From: Rhizobium sp. RU33A
GTDB lineage: Bacteria > Pseudomonadota > Alphaproteobacteria > Rhizobiales > Rhizobiaceae
NCBI RefSeq assembly: GCF_900156055.1
Contig: NZ_FTMQ01000004.1
Coordinates: 372,001 to 436,000 of the forward strand
Reading direction: 5' to 3'
Length of the DNA stretch: 64,000 nucleotides
The notes beneath the pieces are model-generated. The model was not told where the DNA came from. It saw only the letters and a list, made by a program, of their open reading frames with translations, and searched no databases. Below are positions 9,090 through 18,047 of the stretch, in pieces (within the stretch, counting starts at the first letter, position 1; each line of letters starts with the position of its first letter). The position numbers were made by a program, and so were the translations under genes.

Positions 9090-9911
9090 ATGCGACTGAC
9101 TTCCACTCTGTCGGCGGCTCTCGTTTCCGTCGTCGCGCTGTTCGCCGGCACGCAACACGCCGCCGCCGCTGCTTGCAGCAACACATCCGCAGGCTTTGAA
9201 GATTGGAGCGCCGCGTTCAAGCAACAGGCTGCCGCCCAGGGTTTCAGCCCGCGCATGCTCGACCGGGTCTTCTCCTCCATCAACTATAGCCGCAGCACGA
9301 TCAGTGCCGACCGCGGTCAGAAGAGCTTCAAGCTGTCCTTCGACCAGTTCATGCAGAAGCGTGGCGGGCAGACCATCATCAACCGCGGCAAGACGATGAA
9401 GAAGAACAACGCGGCTCTCTTCGCACGGCTTGAGAAGCGTTATGGCGTACCAGCCGGTCCGCTGATCGCCATCTGGGGCATGGAGACCGGATTCGGCTCA
9501 TTCCTCGGCAAGGAGCACACCCTCTCAGCCGTCGCCACGCTCGCCTTCGATTGCCGCCGCAGCGCATTCTTTACCGATCAGTTCTACGCAGCACTGGAAC
9601 TCGTTCAGGCTGGCAACCTCGATGTGAACGCCAAGGGCGCAGCCCACGGCGAAATCGGCCAGACACAGTTTCTGCCGCGCAACGTCATTCGCTTCGGTGT
9701 CGACGGCGACGGCGATGGCCATATCGACATGGTCCGTTCGCGCACCGACGCTCTAGCATCGACCGCAAACTTTTTGCGCGGCCACGGCTGGCAGCCAGGC
9801 GCCGGCTATCAGCAGGGTGAGCCGAACTACGCCGCCATCCAGGGCTGGAATGCCGCAGGCGTCTACCAGCAGGCAATTGCCTATATCGGCGCGCAGATCG
9901 ACGCCGAATAA
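9090..9911 (+). CDS. Lytic murein transglycosylase (MltB/SLT_2 type)
   Basis: A 273-aa exported peptidoglycan lytic transglycosylase, cleaving the MurNAc-GlcNAc bond to form anhydromuropeptides in the periplasm. Residues 1-27 are a signal peptide (MRLTSTLSAALVSVVALFAG...AAAA) without a lipobox. The MltB-type fold is visible in FKQQAAAQGFSPRMLDRVF, in IAIWGMETGFGSFLG where the Glu of METGFG is the catalytic acid, and in GAAHGEIGQTQFLPRNVIRFGVDGDGDG. It is shorter than enterobacterial MltB and lacks a C-terminal peptidoglycan-binding domain, as is common in rhizobia. The start is the ATG at 9090 with GAGG five bases upstream; a longer upstream frame is unlikely because it would bury the signal peptide. 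Confidence 0.9.
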   Translation: MRLTSTLSAALVSVVALFAGTQHAAAAACSNTSAGFEDWSAAFKQQAAAQGFSPRMLDRVFSSINYSRSTISADRGQKSFKLSFDQFMQKRGGQTIINRGKTMKKNNAALFARLEKRYGVPAGPLIAIWGMETGFGSFLGKEHTLSAVATLAFDCRRSAFFTDQFYAALELVQAGNLDVNAKGAAHGEIGQTQFLPRNVIRFGVDGDGDGHIDMVRSRTDALASTANFLRGHGWQPGAGYQQGEPNYAAIQGWNAAGVYQQAIAYIGAQIDAE

Positions 9912-9920
9912 TCGACAAGC

Positions 9921-9945
9921 AAACGGCGGCCACGAGCCGCCGTTT
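9921..9945. terminator. Bidirectional terminator between the transglycosylase and carbonic anhydrase genes
   Basis: A perfect 10-bp stem AAACGGCGGC / GCCGCCGTTT with a 5-nt loop between two convergent genes. The A and T tracts at the stem ends suit termination in both directions. Confidence 0.75.
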
Positions 9946-9980
9946 CGCATTTCAGGTGATACAAGCGCCTGACCGGGTGA

Positions 9981-10634
9981 TCAGCTATTAGGCTCTGCCC
10001 CGAGGCGTTCAAAGTCTTTCGTCTTAGGGTCCATGACCCATAATTCCCCATTGCTGATGTCGAACCAGGCACCGTGGATGCGCAGCTTGCCGCGCTCCTC
10101 GAGGATCTTCACACACGGGAATGTCCGCAGATTGGCAATCGAATTGCGGATGGAGATGCGCTCAAGCGCCGTCTGCCGCTCGGCGGGGGTCATGGTCGAG
10201 TTACCCTGGATCTGCTCGGCAGCGGGCGCGACGAGATTCATCCATTTGCCGATGAAGTCACCCGGTGAGAGCGGCTCTGCGTTAGGGTCGAGGGCTGCAC
10301 GAATACCACCGCATCGCCCGTGGCCCATGACGATGATGTCCTGCACACGCAGGGCCTGAACGGCGAATTCGAGGGCCGCCGAGGTCGAGTGGTACTGTCC
10401 GTCCGGCTCGTAGGGCGGCACCATGTTGGCGACATTACGGACAACGAAGAGCTCGCCCGGAATGGAATCGAAGATTACCTCGGGCGCAGCCCGGGAATCG
10501 CAGCACGCAATCACCAGCGTATTGGGCTTTTGCCCCTGCTCGGCGAGCGCGCGATAGCGATCACGCTGATCGTGATACCGGCCGCTCATGAAGTTGCGGT
10601 AACCGTTGAGAAGTGCGGAGGGAAAATGGCTCAT
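9981..10634 (-). CDS. Beta-class carbonic anhydrase
   Basis: A 217-aa cytoplasmic zinc enzyme interconverting CO2 and bicarbonate, supplying bicarbonate to carboxylases. The zinc site is complete: Cys45 in CCDSRAAP, His105 and Cys108 in MGHGRCGG, with the Asp46-Arg48 pair of the type-I active site. Single-domain length is normal. It is convergent with the transglycosylase gene across a terminator and follows pyridoxal kinase by about 65 bp on the same strand, so co-transcription with it is possible but not shown. Confidence 0.95.
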   Translation of the reverse strand: MSHFPSALLNGYRNFMSGRYHDQRDRYRALAEQGQKPNTLVIACCDSRAAPEVIFDSIPGELFVVRNVANMVPPYEPDGQYHSTSAALEFAVQALRVQDIIVMGHGRCGGIRAALDPNAEPLSPGDFIGKWMNLVAPAAEQIQGNSTMTPAERQTALERISIRNSIANLRTFPCVKILEERGKLRIHGAWFDISNGELWVMDPKTKDFERLGAEPNS

Positions 10635-10699
10635 CCCTACCGATTACAGCGCGTGAACGGCCCTGGCAACCGAGTGCCGCCAGAGAATTGCCAGGGAAA

Positions 10700-11584
10700 T
10701 CAGGACCCTTTGCCGGGCCTCCGCAGGGCGGGATGCAAGAGGCGGCGCATCTGTACCATGGCGATGGGCGTCGAAAGGCTGGATGCGTCACTCTCCAGGG
10801 TCAGCTCGTCACCGCCACGCTTGGCTGTTTGCATCAGAATTTCGAAGACACTGGACGTCGCCAGTTGCAGCGCCTTTTCTTCGTCCATGCCTTCGAGAAG
10901 ACGCGCCAGAAAGACGGCGGCCAGGAGATCGCCCAGACCGTTTGGCGGATTGTCGATAAGCCGGTGCTCGGCGAGCAGGGCCGAGCGACCGCTGAGCAGG
11001 AGGTTTCCTGTCCCCTTGGCCATCATTGGCACCGCGGAGGTGACCAGCATACGTTTCGGTCCGAGATCGCCCGCCGCTTCGATGATCGCCTGATTGCTTG
11101 GCAGCTCACGTCCTGCCATCCACTGCAGTTCATAGCGATTGGGTGTCGCAAGATCGGCGAGGGGAATGAGCCGCTCTCGAATGGCCGTTGCAGTTTCGAC
11201 CGGCACGTAAAGTCCCCCGAGATCGCCGATAACGGGATCGCAGACATAGAGCAGATCCGGGTTTTTCTGTTTGGCCGCCTCAACGAGACGGGCCACGGCT
11301 GCTGGCTGGCGGGCGCTGCCGAAGTATCCGGACAAGATGGCGGAAACCTCTCCGAGCCAGGGCGCCCTGATCAGGTCATCGATCACGCTGTCGAAGTCGT
11401 CATCGGGAAATCGTAGGCGCGTCGCTGGACCATGTCCCGGATGCCAGGGAAGCACGATTGTCGGAAGTGCCCAGACTGGCCGACCCAGGACTTCCAGGGC
11501 GAACACGGCAGCTCTGTTGCCGACGGATCCGCGGACAACATGGCTCGAGACGACGATGACTGCACCCTTGTTCATTTCGCGCAT
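10700..11584 (-). CDS. pdxY: Pyridoxal kinase PdxY
   Basis: A 294-aa ribokinase-superfamily kinase phosphorylating pyridoxal to PLP (B6 salvage). Motifs: N-terminal SSHVVRGSVGNRAAVFALEVLG, the VCDPVIGD segment, TPNRYELQWMAGRE, and near the C-terminus NPPNGLGDLLAAVFLARLLEG, corresponding to the PdxY anion-hole/catalytic Asp loop (usually GTGDL; here GLGDL). The Asp is retained while the middle Thr is Leu. The start could be 11584 or the in-frame ATG at 11575 (MNKGAVIVVSS); neither has a strong ribosome-binding site. Carbonic anhydrase follows on the same strand; the GDH gene diverges upstream. Confidence 0.9.
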   Translation of the reverse strand: MREMNKGAVIVVSSHVVRGSVGNRAAVFALEVLGRPVWALPTIVLPWHPGHGPATRLRFPDDDFDSVIDDLIRAPWLGEVSAILSGYFGSARQPAAVARLVEAAKQKNPDLLYVCDPVIGDLGGLYVPVETATAIRERLIPLADLATPNRYELQWMAGRELPSNQAIIEAAGDLGPKRMLVTSAVPMMAKGTGNLLLSGRSALLAEHRLIDNPPNGLGDLLAAVFLARLLEGMDEEKALQLATSSVFEILMQTAKRGGDELTLESDASSLSTPIAMVQMRRLLHPALRRPGKGS

Positions 11585-11648
11585 TTTGTGTGATTCACCC
11601 TATCGCCCAGCAATCGAACTGGAAAAGCACCATATGGTACAAAAATTT

Positions 11649-11691
11649 CCTGATTTTTACGAATTTGACCGCATATTTTCGCCTGATTTTT
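11649..11691 (+). promoter_or_regulatory. AT-rich direct repeats upstream of NAD-GDH
   Basis: The 10-mer CCTGATTTTT occurs at 11649-11658 and again at 11682-11691, 33 bp apart (about three helical turns), inside a strikingly AT-rich patch in an otherwise GC-rich region. It lies 80-123 bp before the GDH start. It could be a binding array for an Lrp/AsnC-type or other regulator plus the promoter; this role is inferred. Confidence 0.35.
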
Positions 11692-11771
11692 TTCTATTTC
11701 TGTTCCATACATACTTTTGCAAGCCATTTGCGTGAAGATGACGCGCAAAGGCGCGATTTACGGAGGGGTAC

Positions 11772-14700
11772 ATGGGCAGGACCGGGTTCAGCAAGCGGGA
11801 CGAATTGCTGGAAAATGCGGAGAAGATGGCGCGAGAACAGGGCGGCGCCCATGTGTCGCCCAAAGTCATATTCGGAAGAGCGAGCAACGACGATCTGGAT
11901 CGCTACGAAGCGTCGATGCTGGCGCGATCGGCTTCGAGAGCCGCAAATGACATTGCGGGTTGGGATCGCACGACACCCCATATCAGCATCGATACCATCA
12001 AGGGCGTGAGCCCGAACGGCATCCCGGTCAGCGTTCTCTCCATCGTCGACCACAACAAGTCCTTCCTCTACGATTCGCTGATGGGCGAAGTGACCAGCCA
12101 CTATCGCGACATCTATATGGCGGTCCATCCTATCCTTGCCGTGACACCGCGCGGTGACATCTCGCTGTCGAACCCGGACTCCGATCCGGAAGGTGCGATC
12201 AAGGTCAGCTATATTCAACTTCATCTGGCGCCGCTCTCAGCGGAGCAGTCCGCCGATTTGATAGGGCGGCTCCAGAACGTGCTGGCGCAGGTCAAGATGG
12301 CGGCGACTGACTGGAAGCCGATGCTCAATCTGCTGGAAACAGCGCTTTCCGAGCTTCGGGACCTGTCTGCCGGGCGGACCGAAGCCGAGCGCGACGAGGC
12401 GGTTGCCTTCATCGAGTGGCTCCGCAACAACAATTTCACCTTCCTCGGCATGCGGGAATACACCTATTCGGGCGATGGAGCCGAAGCGACCGTTGAGCGC
12501 GACAAGGGCAGCGGCCTCGGCATTCTCTCGGACCCTGATGTTCGCGTGCTTCGCCAGGGGCAGAACCAAGTCACGACGACCCCCGAGATCCTCGCCTTCC
12601 TGCAAGGTCCCGACTACCTCATCGTCACCAAGGCGAATGTCAAATCCGTCGTCCACCGCCGCGCCTACATGGACTATGTCGGCATCAAGCGCTTCGGACC
12701 GAACGGCAAGGTCGCAGGCGAGCTCCGCATCGTCGGCCTGTTTACAGCCACCGCCTATACGCGCTCGGTCAATCAGATCCCGCTCTTGCGCGCCAAGGTG
12801 GAGAAGGTCGTCTCGCACTTCGACTTCGACCCCCGCAGCCATTCCGGCCGCATGCTGCAGAACACGCTGGAAAACTATCCCCGCGACGATCTCTTCCAGA
12901 TCACACCCGACCTGCTGGCAAAGTTCTGCGAACAGATCAACGATCTTTCCGAACGCCCGCGGGTGCGCGTCTTGCCGCGCATCGACCATTTCGATCGCTT
13001 CGTCTCCCTGATCGTTTACGTCCCCCGTGAAGACTACAACTCCATGGTCCGCGAGAAGATCGGCCTCTACTTCCAGTCCGTCTACAAGGGGCATGTTTCA
13101 GCCTTCTATCCGGCCTTCCCCGAAGGCGGCGTGGCCCGCGTGCACATCATCATCGGCCGACGCGAAGGGACGACGCCGCAGATCCCCCAGGCGACGCTTG
13201 AAGAGGCGGTTCGCCAGATCACTGCTCGCTGGGCGGATCGGTTCGCGGCCCTTGCCGGCAAAGGCGCGCCGACGCTTGAAGTGGGGCAGGCATTCGAGGA
13301 AGCCTTTACCCCCGAAGAGGCAGTCAGCGATCTCAAGCACATCAAGGCCTGCATCGCAGGAGCCCCGCTGTCGCTCGAATTCCACCAGGTGACGGACGAG
13401 CGCGGCCCGCTTCTCTATCTCAAGATCTTCCACATGGGTGATCATCTGCCCTTGTCCCGTCGTGTGCCTCTGCTTGAAAACCTCGGTTTCCGGGTGATCA
13501 GCGAGCGCACCTTCGACATCGGCATCGGTCGCTCCGACGACGACCAGAGTGTTGTCGTTCTCCACGACATGGAACTGCAGGTTCCAGACGGGATAAACTT
13601 CGACATCAAGCAACATGCGGCACAGGTTGAAGAGGCCTTTCTTGCGGCCTTTACGGGTGCGGTCGATAACGACGCATTCAACCGCCTGATCCTGGCGGCA
13701 AGCGTCACTGCCCGCGAAGCATCGGTACTGAGGGCCTATGCCGCCTATCTCCGGCAGGCCGGCGCGGTCTATCCCCTGACCTACATGGCGGAAACGCTGA
13801 CCAAACACCCGGCCATCGCAGCCGACCTGGTGACACTCTTCAAGAACCGCTTCGATGTCTCGCTGGCTGAGAAAAGCCGCAAGACCCGCCACGCAGAACT
13901 GCTTGACGCGCTGGAAAGCAAGCTGAACGACGTCAAGATCCTTGATGAAGACCGCATCGTGCGTCGCTACATCAATGGGATCGAGGCGACACTCAGAACC
14001 AATTTCTACCAGAAGGGCTATCAACAGAGCGATCGCCCGATGCTTGCCTTCAAGTTCGATCCGCACAAGCTGGAAGGCCTGCCCGAACCGCGTCCTTTCC
14101 GCGAAATCTTTATCTACGGCGTCGAGGTCGAAGGCGTCCATCTGCGCTTCGGCAAGGTTGCCCGAGGCGGTCTGCGCTGGTCGGATCGCGCGCAGGACTA
14201 CCGCACGGAAGTGCTTGGCCTCGTCAAGGCGCAGCAAGTCAAGAATGCCGTGATCGTGCCGGTCGGTGCGAAGGGCGGCTTCTTCCCCAAACAGCTCCCG
14301 CCTGCGACCAACCGCGAAGCCTGGTTCGCAGCCGGCACGGAAGCCTACAAGACCTACATTCGCACCCTCCTGTCGATCACCGACAACATCGTTGCTGGTG
14401 AGATCGTTCCGCCAGCGGAGACCCTCCGGCCGGATGGCGATGATCCCTATTTCGTCGTTGCCGCCGACAAGGGCACGGCGACCTTCTCGGATACGGCGAA
14501 CGGTCTGGCCCAGGAAGCGGGCTTCTGGCTCGACGATGCCTTTGCCTCTGGCGGTTCCGCCGGATACGACCACAAGAAGATGGGCATCACCGCCCGCGGC
14601 GCCTGGGAGACGGTCAAGCGTCACTTCCGTGAAATCGATACCGATATCCAGAAGACGCCGTTCACCGTGGCTGGCGTCGGCGACATGTCGGGCGACGTCT

Positions 14701-16559
14701 TCGGCAACGGCATGCTGCTGTCGGAACAGATCAGGCTGATCGCGGCCTTTGACCACCGCGACATCTTCATCGATCCCAATCCCGATCCGGCCATCTCGTT
14801 TGCCGAACGCAAGCGGATGTTCAACCTGCCACGTTCCAGTTGGCAGGACTACGACCGCTCGACCCTGTCGGCCGGGGCGATGATCATCTCTCGTGCCGAG
14901 AAATCCGTCAAACTCACCCCGGAGGCGGCCGAGGCCATCGGTCTTGCAACGACCACCGCAACGCCAATGGACATCATGACGGCGATCTTGAAGGCGCCGG
15001 TTGATCTTCTCTGGTTCGGCGGCATCGGCACCTACATCAAGGCGGCGGCGGAGACCGACGCCGAAGTCGGTGATCGCGCCAATGATGCGATCCGTGTCAG
15101 CGCTACGGATGTCCGCGCCAAGGTCATCGGCGAAGGTGCAAACCTCGGCGTCACCCAGAAAGGCCGAATCGCCTACGCCTTGAATGGTGGCCGCTGCAAT
15201 TCCGATGCGATCGACAACTCGGCTGGGGTGAATTCCTCGGACGTCGAGGTCAACATCAAGATCGCCCTGAGCCCGGCCATGCTGGAAGGGCGTCTGCCAC
15301 GGGAGAAGCGCAATGTGCTGCTCGCCGAGATGACGGACGAAGTGGCAGAACTCGTGCTCCGCAACAACTACCTCCAGTCGCTGTCGATCTCGCTCACCGA
15401 GGCCAAGGGAGCCGGCAACCGCGAAGAGCTGAGCCGGCTCATGGATTACCTGGAGGGCATGGGGCGCCTCAACCGCAAGGTCGAGACACTTCCGGATTCC
15501 GCAGGCGTCGCAGAGCGCTACGTCTCGGGTAAGGCGCTGACCCGACCGGAAATCGGCGTGCTTCTCTCCTATGCGAAGATCGTGCTCTTCGATCAGCTGA
15601 TCGAGTCGGATCTTCCGGACGACAGCTATTGCGAGGCAACGCTGTTCAACTACTTCCCGGCCGCCATGCGCGATAGCTTTGCGAGCGACATCGCTGGTCA
15701 TCGCCTCCGCCGTGAAATCATCGCGACGGTTCTCGCCAACCACGCCATCAACCGTGGCGGCCCCGGCTTTGTCGTTTCGGTCTGCGACGCGACGGGGAGC
15801 TCTCCTGACACCGTCGTCAAGGCCGCACTGGTCACCCGCGAGGCGCTCGGTCTGACGCCGCTCTGGGACAAGATCGATGCACTGGACGCCCGCATCCCGG
15901 GGCAGACGCAGAACAGGCTCTATGCGATCATCTCGGAGATCTATGCGGCCATGACCCGGCTGCTGATCGACACCGGCTTCGTCAAGGGATCGATCGGCGA
16001 TGCCGTGACGCAGTTGAAGGCTGCGGTGGCTTCGGCATCACCCGTGTTCAAGAAGACGGTTCCGGCCGCCCTTCGCCAGCACTTCGACGACCAGATCGCC
16101 GCGCTCATCGAAGCTGGCGCACCGCAAGCCCTGGCAACCGAAGTCGTCAATCTACAGACCATGCAACTGCTACCCGAGATCCTGCAGATTGCCGAACGCA
16201 CCGGCGCTGACTTCGCCGGAGCCATGCGCGGCTTCTTCGCTGTCTCCGAGGCCTTCCGTATCGGCCGCATCATCGAGAATGCCGGAAGGATCCAGACGAC
16301 GGACCACTATGACAGTCTGGCCCTGACGCGCAGCCTCGACCGGATCGGTCAGGCACGCAGACAGATCGTCTGTGTGGCGCTGACGAGCCACGGCAAGGAT
16401 CCACAACCGGTTCAGGCATGGATCGCGACCGATAAGAACCGTGTCGAGCGGATCGGCAAGGAACTGGCCTCGATCGTCGACAGCGGCGAACCGAGCATTT
16501 CCAAGCTCGCGGTCGCTGCCGGACTTCTGGGTGATCTTGCACAGGACCACGTGAGGTGA
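11772..16559 (+). CDS. gdh: NAD-specific glutamate dehydrogenase (large, about 180 kDa class)
   Basis: A 1595-aa cytoplasmic enzyme of the large NAD-GDH class, catalysing oxidative deamination of glutamate to 2-oxoglutarate, usually for growth on amino acids. Length matches the roughly 1600-aa family. The N-terminal 700 residues are regulatory ACT-like/PAS-like segments. The dehydrogenase core follows, with RFGKVARGGLRWSDR, the active-site lysine motif VPVGAKGGFFPK, and the AGVGDMSGDVFGNGMLLS and LWFGGIGTYIKA segments. The start is the ATG at 11772 with GGAGG seven bases upstream. Its single-gene promoter region is AT-rich with repeats. An MFS permease follows about 36 bp later on the same strand and may be co-transcribed. 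Confidence 0.96.
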   Translation: MGRTGFSKRDELLENAEKMAREQGGAHVSPKVIFGRASNDDLDRYEASMLARSASRAANDIAGWDRTTPHISIDTIKGVSPNGIPVSVLSIVDHNKSFLYDSLMGEVTSHYRDIYMAVHPILAVTPRGDISLSNPDSDPEGAIKVSYIQLHLAPLSAEQSADLIGRLQNVLAQVKMAATDWKPMLNLLETALSELRDLSAGRTEAERDEAVAFIEWLRNNNFTFLGMREYTYSGDGAEATVERDKGSGLGILSDPDVRVLRQGQNQVTTTPEILAFLQGPDYLIVTKANVKSVVHRRAYMDYVGIKRFGPNGKVAGELRIVGLFTATAYTRSVNQIPLLRAKVEKVVSHFDFDPRSHSGRMLQNTLENYPRDDLFQITPDLLAKFCEQINDLSERPRVRVLPRIDHFDRFVSLIVYVPREDYNSMVREKIGLYFQSVYKGHVSAFYPAFPEGGVARVHIIIGRREGTTPQIPQATLEEAVRQITARWADRFAALAGKGAPTLEVGQAFEEAFTPEEAVSDLKHIKACIAGAPLSLEFHQVTDERGPLLYLKIFHMGDHLPLSRRVPLLENLGFRVISERTFDIGIGRSDDDQSVVVLHDMELQVPDGINFDIKQHAAQVEEAFLAAFTGAVDNDAFNRLILAASVTAREASVLRAYAAYLRQAGAVYPLTYMAETLTKHPAIAADLVTLFKNRFDVSLAEKSRKTRHAELLDALESKLNDVKILDEDRIVRRYINGIEATLRTNFYQKGYQQSDRPMLAFKFDPHKLEGLPEPRPFREIFIYGVEVEGVHLRFGKVARGGLRWSDRAQDYRTEVLGLVKAQQVKNAVIVPVGAKGGFFPKQLPPATNREAWFAAGTEAYKTYIRTLLSITDNIVAGEIVPPAETLRPDGDDPYFVVAADKGTATFSDTANGLAQEAGFWLDDAFASGGSAGYDHKKMGITARGAWETVKRHFREIDTDIQKTPFTVAGVGDMSGDVFGNGMLLSEQIRLIAAFDHRDIFIDPNPDPAISFAERKRMFNLPRSSWQDYDRSTLSAGAMIISRAEKSVKLTPEAAEAIGLATTTATPMDIMTAILKAPVDLLWFGGIGTYIKAAAETDAEVGDRANDAIRVSATDVRAKVIGEGANLGVTQKGRIAYALNGGRCNSDAIDNSAGVNSSDVEVNIKIALSPAMLEGRLPREKRNVLLAEMTDEVAELVLRNNYLQSLSISLTEAKGAGNREELSRLMDYLEGMGRLNRKVETLPDSAGVAERYVSGKALTRPEIGVLLSYAKIVLFDQLIESDLPDDSYCEATLFNYFPAAMRDSFASDIAGHRLRREIIATVLANHAINRGGPGFVVSVCDATGSSPDTVVKAALVTREALGLTPLWDKIDALDARIPGQTQNRLYAIISEIYAAMTRLLIDTGFVKGSIGDAVTQLKAAVASASPVFKKTVPAALRQHFDDQIAALIEAGAPQALATEVVNLQTMQLLPEILQIAERTGADFAGAMRGFFAVSEAFRIGRIIENAGRIQTTDHYDSLALTRSLDRIGQARRQIVCVALTSHGKDPQPVQAWIATDKNRVERIGKELASIVDSGEPSISKLAVAAGLLGDLAQDHVR

Positions 16560-16595
16560 CACTGTCCCGGGGTTTTAGAGCCTCTGGGGGTGCCT

Positions 16596-17990
16596 GTGAC
16601 GACAAGTGAAGACGTGAAGACCAGCCACGGCCCCATCGACAGGGGTGTCCGTGGCTGGATGTTTTTTGACTGGGCAGCGCAACCCTTCTTCACCGTCGTC
16701 ACGACCTTCATCTTCGGGCCCTACTTCGTCTCGCGGATGACCGATGATCCGGTGAGCGCCCAGACGGCCTGGAGCAATCAGGCGACGATTGCGGGCATCA
16801 TCATCGCCATCCTAGCACCCATTCTCGGATCGATTGCCGATGAGTCCGGGTCGCGAAAGCCCTGGATCGCCTTCTTCGCGCTGATCAAGATCGCCTGCCT
16901 CGCCCTTCTCTGGACCGCCGCTCCGGGATCGCCCGTCGCTTTGGTGATGTTGTTGATGATCCTCGCCAGCATCGCGGCGGAATTTTCCATCGTCTTCAAC
17001 GATTCCATGATGCCGCGCCTCGTCAGCCAGCAGGATGTCGGGCGGGTGTCCAACATCGCCTGGGGCATGGGCTATATGGGCGGCATGATCGTCCTGATCT
17101 TCGTGGTGCTCTTCCTTGCCGGCAACCCGACAACCGGAAAGACGCTGATGGGGCTCGATCCACTGTTCGGGCTCGACCCGGTAGCGGGCGAGGATGCTCG
17201 CATCACCGGCCCGATTTCCGCCGTCTGGTATCTGATCTTCATCCTGCCGATGTTTCTCTTCACCCCGGATGCAGCGAAAGGCAAACCTTTAGGTGCGGCC
17301 GTCCGGTCGGGTCTTCGCGAGATCCGCTCGACACTTGGCGAATTGCGCCATCGCAGCAACATCCTGCGTTTCCTCATCGCCCGGATGATCTATCAGGATG
17401 GCGTCAACGGACTTCTCGTGCTGGGCGGTGTCTTTGCTGCCGCCATGTTCGGCTGGTCGACCATGGAAATCGGCATCTACGGGATCATCCTCAATATCGT
17501 CGCGATCTTCGGCTGCCTCGTGGCCGGTCGGGTGGATAGGGCACTTGGCTCCAAGGTGGTCGTCCTGGTGAGCGTGGGATTGCTGATCATTGCCACCTTC
17601 GGGATCATCTCGACCGGCGTCGACTTCACCCTCTTCGGGATGGTGAGCCTGCCAATCACAGGTACCGACGGACTGTTCGCCACCCCCGCCGAAAAGGCCT
17701 ACGTCCTCTACGGCCTGTTGATTGGTATGTCCTTCGGCCCTGTCCAGGCTTCGTCCCGCTCCTATCTCGCCCGCAGCGTCGAACTGCACGAAGCCGGCCG
17801 TTATTTCGGCATCTACTCCCTGTCAGGTCGGGCGACGAGCTTCCTCGCGACGCTCTCCTTTTCGGTAGTCACCGCATGGTCCGGCTCGCCACGCGCCGGC
17901 ATGGCCACACTGCTGGTTTTTCTGATTGGCGGCCTCGTCCTTCTCTTGAGGACGAATTACCCGGCAACGGACAAGGGGACGAGCCTGTAA
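16596..17990 (+). CDS. MFS permease, UMF1/Atg22-like
   Basis: An inner-membrane major facilitator superfamily protein of about 464 aa with roughly 12 hydrophobic segments. GWMFFDWAAQPFFTVVTTFIFGPYF at the N-terminus is characteristic of the UMF1/Atg22-like branch; ILGSIADESGSRKPW is the cytosolic loop 2-3 signature, and FGPVQASSRSYLARSV lies late in the protein. Atg22 exports amino acids from yeast vacuoles; the bacterial substrate is unknown. Position directly behind NAD-GDH makes an amino-acid or related substrate tempting, but that is only inference. The start is GTG: 16596 has GGGGG at good spacing; 16590 is an in-frame alternative. A terminator follows 3 bp after the stop. Confidence 0.85.
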   Translation: MTTSEDVKTSHGPIDRGVRGWMFFDWAAQPFFTVVTTFIFGPYFVSRMTDDPVSAQTAWSNQATIAGIIIAILAPILGSIADESGSRKPWIAFFALIKIACLALLWTAAPGSPVALVMLLMILASIAAEFSIVFNDSMMPRLVSQQDVGRVSNIAWGMGYMGGMIVLIFVVLFLAGNPTTGKTLMGLDPLFGLDPVAGEDARITGPISAVWYLIFILPMFLFTPDAAKGKPLGAAVRSGLREIRSTLGELRHRSNILRFLIARMIYQDGVNGLLVLGGVFAAAMFGWSTMEIGIYGIILNIVAIFGCLVAGRVDRALGSKVVVLVSVGLLIIATFGIISTGVDFTLFGMVSLPITGTDGLFATPAEKAYVLYGLLIGMSFGPVQASSRSYLARSVELHEAGRYFGIYSLSGRATSFLATLSFSVVTAWSGSPRAGMATLLVFLIGGLVLLLRTNYPATDKGTSL

Positions 17991-17993
17991 AAA

Positions 17994-18023
17994 AAAGGCC
18001 GGTGGATCGCCCCACCGGCCTTT
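17994..18023. terminator. Bidirectional terminator between the MFS gene and purH
   Basis: A perfect 12-bp stem AAAGGCCGGTGG / CCACCGGCCTTT with a 6-nt loop between convergent genes. The A8 run on its left serves the minus-strand purH transcript as a U-tract. Confidence 0.9.
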
Positions 18024-18047
18024 CATTTCATCCGCGATCGCGCCCGC

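Noticed and set aside
13098..15743. 881-codon open frame on the minus strand
   Set aside because: It lies wholly antisense to the NAD-GDH gene, in a GC-rich frame that stays open by codon bias; its composition matches no family I know.
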